Source of the DNA: Phytoseiulus persimilis
Taxonomy: Eukaryota; Arthropoda; Arachnida; Mesostigmata; Phytoseiidae
Reading direction: 5' to 3'
Length of the DNA stretch: 64,000 nt
Assembly: GCA_037576195.1 (NCBI GenBank)
Contig: CM075101.1
Span: 5,518,001 to 5,582,000, forward strand
Numbering within the stretch: position 1 is the first letter of the stretch; the number at the start of each line of letters is the position of its first letter. The notes under the pieces are model-generated. The model had not been told where the DNA came from. It made no database searches and worked only from the letters and a program-made list of their open reading frames with translations. The position numbers and the translations under genes are program-made. Of the stretch, positions 11,438 to 21,725 are shown in pieces.

Positions 11438-13068
11438 GTAAGTTTCTCTCAGATTTGGAGGATAGCTGGTATGGACTCCATGAGGGCGTCAGGTGTTATG
11501 GCTTTGCTCGTATCCATTCGAAATTCGAGTCTTCCAGCGCACCCCCCAACCTCGATTCGTCGGCGCTGATTGTTCTCGAAGGCCAAAAGTTTACGGTTGG
11601 AGCCGACGAGTTGGAAACCCTCATGGAACTGGGTCGAGGAGCGTATGGAATCGTTGAGAAAATGCGGCACAAACCCACGGGGACGTTGATGGCCGTGAAA
11701 CGGATTACCTTTTCGTTCGATGAGGCGGAAAAGCGCAATGCTTTGATGGATTTGAACGTTAATATGAAAGCCGAATGTGAATACACCGTGCGATTCTATG
11801 GCGCGTTTTTCCGCGAGGGCGACATCTGGATCTGCATGGAAGTCATGGACACTTCGCTGGATAAGTTCTATCAAGCAGCCTTCAAATGTGGGGGAATCCC
11901 CGAAGAAGCTTTGGGCCGAATCGGTTTCAGCATAGTCACCGCGTTGGACTACCTCAAGGAGGAATTGAAAGTCATGCACAGGTGGGAACAGAGTCAATGC
12001 CATGTGTCATACGTTGTGAGTTATTCGTAGCAACAAAATATTCCAGAGTGGGATCGCTCATGTCACATTCTCAACCGATTCTCTTCCAGGGATGTGAAAC
12101 CGTCGAATATTCTCATCAACGCCCAGGGCGCCGTCAAGCTCTGCGACTTCGGCATCTCCGGTCAGATGGTGGACTCGTTCGCGAAAAGCAATTTGGGTTG
12201 CAAGCCTTACATGCCGGTAGGTGTAAAAACTTTCTTTCATGTGGTCCGCGATTGTCCAGGAGAAGTCAGTCTGAATTGACGACTCTCCAGTCTCGCGGAA
12301 TTTTAGGCCTCGAGACCCCCACATTTCACATCGGCTTTTTTCTTCAGCCTGAGCGCATTCAGATGGAAAACGCGTGCGAGACGTACGATGTTCGTTCGGA
12401 CGTATGGAGCTTAGGCATCACCATGGTGAGCCTCTTACTACGATAAGGGCCAATTAGATATCCCGCGCAGAGTTGAGCATAATGATAATCATGATTCATG
12501 ACTGTAACTGATTGCAATCATATTGCAAACCATGCTGAACTCTGCTCCTGTGATATTTTCCCAGGCGGCGTAGTTGTCCCGGAAAATGGACATGAATCTC
12601 TCCATGAAAGATATTCCTCCTCCCGAAGTCTAAAGAGTCGTTTGGTCCACTTCCAGGTGGAGCTCTCTATCGGCGAATTTCCTTATCCGTCAATGAGGAA
12701 CGTGTTCGAACACCTCAAGCAGGTGGTGCAACGCGATCCACCACGGCTCCCAGCTGGAAAGTTCTCGAAAGAATATGAGACATTCATTGAGATGTGGTGA
12801 GTATCGAATATTTCAGCGGTGCTTCGAAATCTCAACTTGACATTGACAATTTATTGATTATTCTTGATTGATTGAGCGGAACACCTCTCACAAAGCTCTC
12901 ATGTTTAGTCTCCAGAAAGACCGGGAGAAACGAGCGAAATACCGTCAGCTCCTGGAAACGGAGTTTCTGAGACGGAATAAGGACAACGACATCGCGGAAT
13001 TCGCGAGTGCCGTGATAAGCAAAATGACTGGGAGAGATACTCCGGGAGCACAATCCTTGAAGTCGTGA
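11365..13068 (+). CDS. lic: MAP kinase kinase, MKK3/MKK6 (licorne) type, six exons, start missing
   Basis: This is a dual-specificity kinase that activates p38-type MAP kinases in the cytoplasm and nucleus in stress and immune signalling. Coding exons are 11365-11437, 11538-11981, 12090-12216, 12348-12425, 12657-12796 and 12909-13068. All have GT-AG introns (the first 100 bp) and phases that join, giving 339 residues, against 334 for human MKK6. The N-terminus has a basic/hydrophobic MAPK-docking motif (RKRLPVNIPKF). The kinase domain shows the glycine loop GRGAYGIV (about 56-63), Lys78 in AVKR, HRDVKPSN (171-178), DFG (191-193) and SDVWSLGI. The C-terminal DIAEFASAVI resembles the MKK docking segment. 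Phosphorylation sites in the activation loop would be Ser201 and Ser205. The loop is one residue shorter than in MKK6, and the APE motif reads PPE. No in-frame ATG lies between the TAA at 11343 and the first exon. The CAG acceptor at 11362-11364 therefore implies an upstream start exon of a few codons, which was not found. The symbol is given by similarity. Confidence 0.93.
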
Positions 13069-13086
13069 ACCTTCTCCGAGCGAACA

Positions 13087-13117
13087 AGAGAGAGAGAGAG
13101 AGAGTGAGAGTGAGAGA
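13087..13117. repeat. (GA)n-rich tract in the MKK 3' UTR
   Basis: An uninterrupted AG run (about 13087-13104) continues into GAGAGTGAGAG-type sequence. It begins about 19 bases after the MKK stop codon, so it lies in the 3' UTR. Confidence 0.85.
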
Positions 13118-13332
13118 AAAAAGGAAACGAAATTGTCCGTTGGTTGCCTGTCGTGAAAAACTGTTGTTTAAGAAAAGCTTGAATGATATTCCGCTTTTAT
13201 GGAATTCCTTTTGAAAAACCTCCATGTTAACTCGCCGGAGCAAGTTCAATGTTTTACATTCAGATAAACGCTATCAGTGACCTGACATGACTCTATGAGC
13301 GTCGATGCTAGATACACGAATTCAAATATATA

Positions 13333-13338
13333 AATAAA
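13333..13338 (+). terminator. Poly(A) signal of the MKK gene
   Basis: AATAAA about 265 bases downstream of the MKK stop, in an AT-rich stretch (ATATATAAATAAATG). It is the first plus-strand canonical signal after the stop codon that I noticed. Confidence 0.6.
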
Positions 13339-13411
13339 TGTATATGTATACCTGAATACGCGCGTTAGTGTGTTTTCGGACGGGTGTTTGAATTGGATCC
13401 AGGAGGACGCA

Positions 13412-13597
13412 TCAAGCTGTGATCAGGCGCACGTTGGGAGCAACGGTTTTCCAAGCTCTGTCTGCAGTTCCTCCCATCGCAAAAACTTCCGCCGTCTCGA
13501 TCAATTGTTCGGCCAGAACTCGATCCGCTTCGATAGTAGCGGTACAAGTCTCATTGTGGAGTGACAATGGGTCACAGAATCTTGTTATCAATCGGCG
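13412..13597 (-). CDS. Unidentified coding-like frame, possible terminal exon
   Basis: An open frame of 61 codons runs to TGA at 13414-13412; the upstream boundary is a TAG at 13600-13598. Its codons favour purine-first, pyrimidine-last patterns. The peptide is helical and acidic in its middle (residues read ATIEADRVLAEQLIETAEVF) and ends in NVRLITA. It has no ATG near its start, so if real it would be the last exon of a gene on the minus strand, converging with the MKK gene. I do not recognise the family and found no convincing upstream exon. No minus-strand AATAAA follows closely, and the complementary plus frame is also open, so chance remains possible. Confidence 0.3.
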   Translation of the reverse strand, partial: RRLITRFCDPLSLHNETCTATIEADRVLAEQLIETAEVFAMGGTADRAWKTVAPNVRLITA

Positions 13598-16544
13598 CTA
13601 CGGATGGGCGAAGTAGGGAGGGGTCGTCGATTTCTGACGTTTTCGACTCGTGCTCCGAGTGGGAGAGTGCATGGCTGCGCTATCGGTTCCACAACTGAAC
13701 ACGGATTTTCGGCTGAAGCGTTACATCAAACTCGAAGGCTCCGAAAACGAACAATGAGAAGACAGCGCGATCAGATGGCGTGGATTCCACTCAGTGAAGA
13801 AACGCTGTGGGTGTCGTTCGACATCAGTTCTGGGCGTCACGGAGACGGAAACTTCGCCCACGCGCCGAAGACCTTCACGGGAGTTCCACCAGTAAACACG
13901 TTCTTCATAGAGAATCTGACTCCCTCCCGAGCATTGGGAAAAGCCACAGAAGGACGTGGGCGGAGTGTTGCGTATCCTGCACAGAGATCCTTATCAATTT
14001 CAACTCCTCCTGGACTGGGATAATGGACGATGGCTGATCCCACATCAGCTTTCCTAGCTTCTTGCGTGATTTATTGATTGCAGGAAACTCGAGGGAGCGT
14101 CCGAACGGCCTATGATCCTCGAGGTTCTAGCCCTCTGCTCCACTCGAGGACGTTCTCTTTTCTTGCGCCGGAAATCTTTTCACCAATTGCTGTTATGGCT
14201 CTAAAAGATCTCACACTTGCCGAAAAAATGATATCTTAGAAGATGGTGAGCTGTGCGGTCTCGCAATAACCCAGATAGAGTTTGCAGAAGAGACTAGCGC
14301 CTCAAGTCAACCATAGCAACGATTATCTCGCTACAGGAAAACCTACGCCCGTGATAGAGCTAATCTGCGAGTGGGTCGTAAACGGAAGCGTGGGGCAAAG
14401 ATTCCGTGTAGGAGAGCGCACTATCGGGGTGGTCCTCTGGTGCTGCGGATCATTACGTACCGGTCTGTGGTTCGTTGCTGGAGGGGATTGCTCGCGGGAG
14501 GATTGAATCGACAAGGGTTCAGAGCAACGAAGAAGTGGGCTGGCTCGAAAACGTGGAAGGAGGAACTTGACAACAAGGACGAATGATTATACGGTGAATC
14601 CAGTACCCAAACGGGTAATTCTAAAGTTGCGCCGGTTTCGTTGGATACCTCTGTCATACGCGGCTGATCGTCTGCGCTGATCAACCGGACTTAGACAGTA
14701 CCAATGCGCCTTGAGCCGCTTTCACCACTCGCTGAAACCAAATGAGTAGTTGAGACCCTGCTCCTTGGAAGCAGAGGAACCGAATAGTCTACAGCTGAGG
14801 CAGGAGAGCGGCACCGTAGAATCGTGTCGTCGTTCGGCGCGGGTGAACCAGTCTCGAGTGGATCTTCGGATAGCCACCTACTCCCTCCGTCGATGTGCAG
14901 CCAACCAGAAAACCTTACTCTCGAAAGTGAGGTTCCCGAAGCTCATTGCCCTTCATCTCTCAAGCTCGACGAAGGCAGTCTATAAGGTTCACGCAGGTGA
15001 ATGTCTCCGGCGTGATGTTGAATGATCGATCCGATCCATCGGGACAAGACTTGGGAGGTGCCGCAGAGAGGATGCCGATCGTAGTGGAGGGCTTCCTTGT
15101 AGACGTCAAAAACTTTTAGCCCTTCGAGCTTTGTCATCGCGGGCCGTCACGCTCTTGTTGGGATATATTCCTCCTCCAAAAAAACAATCGAATTCTTGAC
15201 GTGTGAGCTCCACGTTTTTGTCATGAGAAAGGCCGCAGCGACAGGTTTCATCGATCTCACCAGATCGAACGGAGCGCAAATTCTCCGACTCATCAGTTTC
15301 TATCCGACTCTTCCTCGGTCTGGTCATCCTCAAAAGTTCAAACGGACGTGTCTTTCATGAGGCACAACGACAAGCTCGAATCCTAACTTGGACAACTCTA
15401 CCCTCGGAGCACCAGAGCGGGGCCTCTCATATGGAGCTCGACAGCTGCGGACTGGCAGGAATGCTGTGTCTATGACTTTCAGAAGGCCCAGAACCGATTA
15501 CAGGGTTCTCGAATTGCGTCGAGAATTTTTCCCTTTCTCTTCTCTTGTTCATTGTTCGGAGAAAAGAGGGACAGTTTTGAGGCGCTCTAGGATGGGCAAT
15601 TCTCCACCGATCGGCGCGTTCGAAAACTAAGACACGCGCTTCCCCGCAGCGAACGATCGCGAAGGAGAAACCCAGAATCCGATTTCCCTCCCTCATTTTC
15701 TACAACGGGATCACGAATAGAAGTGAGAGCAGCGAATTCCCCGACTAATCTGAGCATCCTGTATGTATGCTCGGTTCATGTTCATTCCTTCAATCAGTGC
15801 GAGGGTAAGGCCAGTGATCTCTTGGTCTTAGAAAGCTTATGTGCACATGACTCGCGTGACATGAGCGGAAGTACAAGGAGGAACGTAGCCCCCGTTCCCA
15901 GAGCCGATGCAGTTTCTTTCTTCAACAACTTGTCTTGCTGAAGGGTCTCCTCCAATGTTGCCACCAGCCGAGCGACGATGCTGGAATCTGAAAGCGATCA
16001 GATTCTACGAAAAACTGGGTTATTGTTTTCTCGTACTGAAAATAAGTCATTTTTGGACCGTGCGCGGTCGAGCGCAATGATCCTATTCGAGTCAGCCTCG
16101 TTTAGCATGTTCTCGACTTTCGTCATATTAAGCAGGGATAGTTCCACTGCCATGTTCTAACATCACACGTTTCGGTGCCGGAAATACGTCAAAGTTCACC
16201 TCTCGGCAAATCATAATGAATACTTCCTTTCGTGAAAGGAAACGACGTATCGCGCACCTTCTCAGCAAGTGCCGTGAGTATCTCCGTGCAGTATTTTCAG
16301 AAATTCCCATCCTTCAGGCTTTTTGACGACCTCGGTCGACATTCCCTCGAGCAGAAAAAATCGGTGGACGCCAGGTTCCGTTCCAGTGCTTCAGTCAGGA
16401 AGAGAACTCGAGCCGCAGATGTGAGGTCGATCATGCCCAGTACCTGTCAAAAACTTCAGGGGAGTGCATATATATTATACTTGATGGTGTACATCAAGAA
16501 TGAAAGTGCGTATTAGATTATTAGTAGATTGTCGATCAGGGCGG
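13598..16544. other. Intergenic, nothing recognised
   Basis: Only short frames on both strands, with no family resemblance. The longest plus frame (13604-14023) overlaps an equally long minus frame, as expected by chance. No strong repeat or RNA gene was seen. Confidence 0.4.
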
Positions 16545-17145
16545 CCGGTGCGAAGCATGCAGTCTCGCGCGGCACCACACTTCGGAAGCATTATGAGGGA
16601 AATTCCACCAAAAGTAACGCTGTCCTCCACCATCGAAACCTTGGCCTCCCGATGCAAGGTCGCCGACCTCTGCCTATTCTACGGATACTTCCATGGAAGA
16701 TGTTCCACTGAAATCTTCTCCCTCGTCCCCCCCCCCCCTTTCGGACCCCCCTTCGTGTGACCAGACGTAGTGCCAAACAACACCCCTATTCTGTCCAATT
16801 ATTCACCAATCGTTCTGCTCAGCTCGACTCTACCTTCTTTCCCCGAACATCTCACCTTTGGAATGCCCTCCGTTCTCAAGCCTTCCCTTCAACCTACAAT
16901 CCCAAACTCTTTCGAACTTCTATCCTCTCACATTTCGAAAATGATGAGCCATAGGTTTCTTTAGTGGGTATTATCCAAATGAGCCCCATCCTCCAGCTGA
17001 ATTTTCCATCCTTCTGGGTCGAGCGTAGATGCATTCTGCCCCATGACTCTTCCATCTTTCCCCATTCTCCTTTTTCCCGCACTCGCGGTTCCTTTTGTGA
17101 ACCATGTAGTCTACCCTTCGTGCGTTGTTCAACAAAGAAAAAAAA
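16545..17145 (+). mobile_element. 5'-truncated non-LTR retrotransposon (LINE) tail
   Basis: This is the C-terminal end of a LINE reverse-transcriptase protein. One frame (to the TGA at about 16758-16760) reads LASRCKVADLCLFYGYFHG, followed by CSTEI. The next frame (16757-16954) reads TFFPRTSHLWNAL and ends at TAG. The pattern of a Lys/Arg block, LCLFY-Y-HG-C, then FFPRT-LWN-L is characteristic of the C-terminus of CR1/L2- and RTE-related elements. The two parts are in different frames, with the shift near a 12-C run at 16727-16738. About 190 bases of 3' UTR follow, ending in an A-rich tail at 17131-17145. The polymerase and endonuclease parts are absent, as usual for a copy that stopped early during reverse transcription. 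It is a dead copy. Confidence 0.85.
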
Positions 17146-20100
17146 CGGGCCGCCCAATGCTACGTGTGACCAGGATGAAAGCAAGCTGACTAAAAACTTG
17201 TCGTATGTGAAAGCGGATTCCATCGTCGAATTGAGCTGAAACGGGAATGCACCATCAAAAGTCATGGAGTAACGCTATGTTCGCCGCATCAGCATCTGGT
17301 GGAACCCGCGATTGAGGATCTGATCACCTGGAAGAGAACCCACATTCATTTCAAAGTGAGTCCTGTCCAAGGGCGGCGCAGACAGATAATGTCAAGAGTT
17401 TCCGACCTAATTCATAACCTAATTCAGCGGGGTCGTTTTCTCATACTTTTGATCAAATTACTCGAAATAATAGGGAATACCCTCGAGTCCTGCGAATTTC
17501 TTGTCTCCGTAGCCCCAGCCCATGCTCCTTCAAAGCATCTGTTCATCGGAGGACTGACGCATTTACGGCTCATGTTTGGTAACAGAATTCACTACACGGA
17601 GTCGATTTCTATTTGAGCTAGAATGGAAGAAATTGAGATGGCGAATTTAGCATGAACATCAATTCGATGAGGCTCCGCAGAGTTGCCTGGTAATTTCGTC
17701 GAAAGATCCGTAAATAATGATCGAGTTCATCTCATTTCACGACGCCCTAATGCAGGCTCGCACATCCTCCTCCATCACCCTGTGTAGTCATCGGACGCTC
17801 CCGCATTGGATCCCAAACGTGCGCTTCGTATGCCTGTTCGCTACACGTTTCTCGCTCGTTCCCTCGAATTGTTGGATCCGTCAGAGCATGACATTGATCA
17901 TTCCAATTTACGGTCTCTCGAGCTCGGCGTGGATTTTGGTACCGGAGCTGATATGGTCGACTGCTATCCTGTATTCTAGGTTTCTCCCGCGCAACTCTTG
18001 GGCTATTGCGGAGAACAACATGAGCGGAGAGCTTTCCGTCTAACAGCGAGCGGAAAGCGACTGTTCTTATCGTACAGCAAGGCTCTAGCCGAAGCTGAAC
18101 GTAGCAAAGGGAGCTCTCGATTGAATTCTACTGAGCAGAAATTATTTATGGTGAGACGCGCGGGATGGTTCCGATTCTATTTATCCGTGATGGAGAATTA
18201 TCTTGTGCCGGTGGTCTTAGTGGTTCGGGAGGAATTTAACACCGTTCCAGCTCGAAGATGTGATTGCGGGAAGAAAACCTGAGTTTGTCTGCGCCAAGGG
18301 CCACCGTGGTCAAGGCCCCGGATGTCCAGCCTAACAACGAAGATCTCATCCTCTCCAGTCTCGACATGGGTCTCCCCATGAGTGGTTCAAGACTTCGACC
18401 CCGATCTGGAAAAAATTATGACGCGGTATGAGCGAGATGAACAATCAGTACACAAGCCGAGCGCCGAGTTTCTTCCGCCTGTTGATGTAGTCGGACCCCG
18501 TCACACAGATTTTCGAACTTTTGTTATTAACGATTCTTCGAGCTGAAGCCTCGCCGCTTTGAGACGAGCTTGCTGACAGACTCCGTGAAGGGCTGACAAT
18601 CACTCACAAGGCTCACTTGTTCTCGAAGATATCAGGCGACTTTGTCCTCGCTCCCCCTCGTAAGGCGCTTATGTACAACCTGGCGAACGAAGACCGGTGG
18701 ACGGAAGTGTGAGAAACGATGCTCCCACGATCAAACGCCCAGGCTATCGCGTCGAGATTTTCAGAACGCTTCCCGTGGATTTTTCGTTTGCGCGTCATTC
18801 CGGTGACCGAACACCGCCCCTTTTGTTCCGACTTTCATTCCGTCCTTGTTCGTTCCCGCCTCCATCTCTCAGAGTTCAAATTTCCGCCTCCTGACCTAAT
18901 TACAAAGAGATTGTTTGGGGGCACATCGGGTCGGAGCGAGTTCGAAAAGTCGGATTTCAGTAAGACCACAGGTCTAACTACTAGTTCAGTCAAACTATCA
19001 CGCAGTCATCAAGGTTGGGTCGAAGCCCGTCTCGTGTGGTTTCCGCGGTGCGCGAATCTTGAGCAGACGGCAGAGTTGTAACAAAGTGTACTTTTCATTA
19101 TTTTCCTCTTTTGCCTTACTCGCTCTGCTGCAGCCGAACAAAGAATCGCATTTTGTTCGTCGCATACAGACGCCGAAGTTTGCTTGTCTTGACAAAGAAC
19201 CGACCCAGCCGCGTCGGTTGAACCGACGTTGCCGCAGAAGCCCGAGATTTTTACTTTGAGCCCCTCCTGAATTGTTTTCAACTAGGATACTCCAAGTTCT
19301 CCTCCTCTTCAGCTCCATCGGATGTCTCATCAGCATCTCTGGTTGGAGCCCCAGAAACATCATTATCCCTATGATCATAAGTTCCTGATCGATAGATGGG
19401 GAATCGACAGGTGTCAAACATCATTTCCAGTCAAATCCCTCTCGGGTGGATTTGAGCGAGAGGATTCGTTCTCCAGACCGTTCCTCGCGCAGGTCGACAG
19501 TGAATAACCTATCTGAGCCCCTGGCCCGCGAATCCGGAGTCCGGCCCCGTTCCCCGAGAGAACTTCAGGGATTTCCCTCTTCTCCGATTCTTGGGTCTAG
19601 CTGTGGAACACCATCCAGGAACAACGAGCGATCTTGTCCCTTGGCGGAGGAGCTCTTTCCAGGGGGAAAGATACCATGCTCCATGGGGTGCATGGTACTT
19701 CTGTCTATCAGGGCGGACTGATGGCTGCGGTAGCTTGCTATGTATGTGATGTAGAGCGACTCTGTTGCCGGTTTTACACCGTAGGGCTTATCGGGTACTG
19801 TCTGAACGTTGACCGATCATTAATTTCCATGGGCACATCACGTCTAGCCGGCAAAACGTAGGCTGCTGGTCTGTTCCCAGGGAGGTTCCTCTTCCACTGC
19901 GTGTTCCGAGTGACTTTGAGTGGGTCGGACTGGCCAACGTGAGCGATTGCGTGCACGAAACTGCCAAGCTTTGTGTACTCTCAGTTCATCGGTCCCTCTC
20001 GTGACTGCTTCGGTGAACGTTTCATCGACCACAAGTCATCTGTCAATGCGGCAGGGCAGTCTACAGCTCCTTCTGATGACTCCTCCAAAGATCTGACTGC

Positions 20101-21374
20101 AGTAGTCACTTTTTGAAGACTCCGAGATCGGTATTTGTCGCTGACAACAAGAGCCAGGTCCGCAAACACCGTTGAGTCTGAGAGAAGGAACAGTATTCAG
20201 TATGAACTCAAAGACCGCCCCGGTACGCCTGATTCAACACCAGCTGGTCGTTCGATTTGAGTCAGAATCAAAGGATGGGTGGAAAGACCTACAACTTTTG
20301 GGTGTCCTGCAGTAGGCCAGGGACGGACGAGAATCCACTGCACCGGTAGAGCTTCGCGACTCATATTCTCAAGCGCGAGTGGAATATCGGATGACAATGC
20401 CTCTCAGTTCTTTCTCCCCTTTTTTCTCTTCGAGATTCGAACCTGGAATGTTGAGAAGCGCACCGAAAGGGGGTCGCGGACAGCTGTGCGGTGTTCCGAA
20501 ACGGGGCTCACCGTATCCTGGAATACTCCGACAGGACCGACCTTACCTGCCGGGAATCTCCGGTTCGGAATTTGGGCAAATGTCACGATTCAACTCAGAG
20601 CTCACCCGGAGTCCATTCAGTAATCGACGTCGGAATCGGGTGCATGTTACGGAAGCGCCTCCCTCAATTTCGTGACTTCGAAACTTCCGCAACGGATCCT
20701 TGCCGGCTGCTGACCAACCGTGCGCCCCGTTAACAACAATTGGGGAGTAACCCGACCAATAGCGTATTGAATCTCAAAGGGCGCCGAGCTTCTTAACTCT
20801 ATTTCCTCGCCAGAGTAGAATCAATCCAATCGATTTCAAAGAGATCCTGTGAACTGCTCGTCCACATAGAGTTCTCAAGGGAACGAGGAGAACGCTCTCA
20901 GAGAGGGAACGACTTGACAGTCTGAGAGGCGAACCTTTCAAATCTTTTCCGAGTTCGTTAGATTCGGGAGATTGCGAGTTATTTCTGTAACGACATCCTT
21001 CATGAGCAGCGTTCAGGTCGGGAGGTCCACCATCCCAAAGCTAAGGAAAAGAGAGGGTAGCTTCGCCAGAAGGAAAAACGAGGCTTTATACACTTCACAA
21101 CGATGAAAGGAACGGAACGAGCCTCAATCGGTTATCCCGAGGAGAGAGGCGACGGGAAGCAGTGAGACACAACGCTGGACGAGACTAAATGAAAAGTGAA
21201 GGAGACCGCATGCGGAAAAAGTGTAAATCTTTCCTGAGTTGATAACCGGTACGGTGATTCCAAGGCGCAGGGTTCGCCGGAACAGACGTCCGAGATGAGA
21301 GGCTTTTTAGGCGAAGGAACTCCTTCATTTCCCCGAGTGCGACAGCGGAGCCACGGCTCCAGTCAGCACGAAGA

Positions 21375-21418
21375 CGACTGATACCGGCGGAATTCCGGTA
21401 TCAGTCGACTGATCCCGG
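21375..21418. repeat. Hairpin cluster: three copies of a 13-bp motif
   Basis: CGACTGATACCGG (21375-21387) is followed after 7 bases by its exact reverse complement CCGGTATCAGTCG (21395-21407). The sequence then runs directly into CGACTGATCCCGG (21406-21418), one base different from the first copy. The middle copy can therefore pair with either neighbour, giving two mutually exclusive hairpins. No surrounding gene or terminal-repeat context explains it. Confidence 0.85.
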
Positions 21419-21707
21419 TGAAACCACTCTCGGTGGAACTGCGGGAGGGCAGCAAGCTCATTTCATTTAGCGAGGAGGGAAGGAATCAGCCGTCCAAAAC
21501 GACACATTTCGAAACCACGTTCCACTCTCCAAGAGCCACTCCAAACCTAGCGGGGTTCCAGAGCCCGGCGCTGCAACACTCTCTGATTGATCATTGACGC
21601 GGGTTGTTCCTCTTGTCACGCTGAATGGGGTACAGATGCGCAATTTCAGGAAGAATACGGTCGTTCAGGTCATCCACCACAATCGCGGATCCAGGAGTGA
21701 CTCAAGT

Positions 21708-21725
21708 GGGGGGGGGGGGGGGGGG
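21708..21725. repeat. G homopolymer, 18 bases
   Basis: Uninterrupted run of 18 G on the plus strand in intergenic DNA. It is prone to length change and to sequencing error. Confidence 0.9.
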
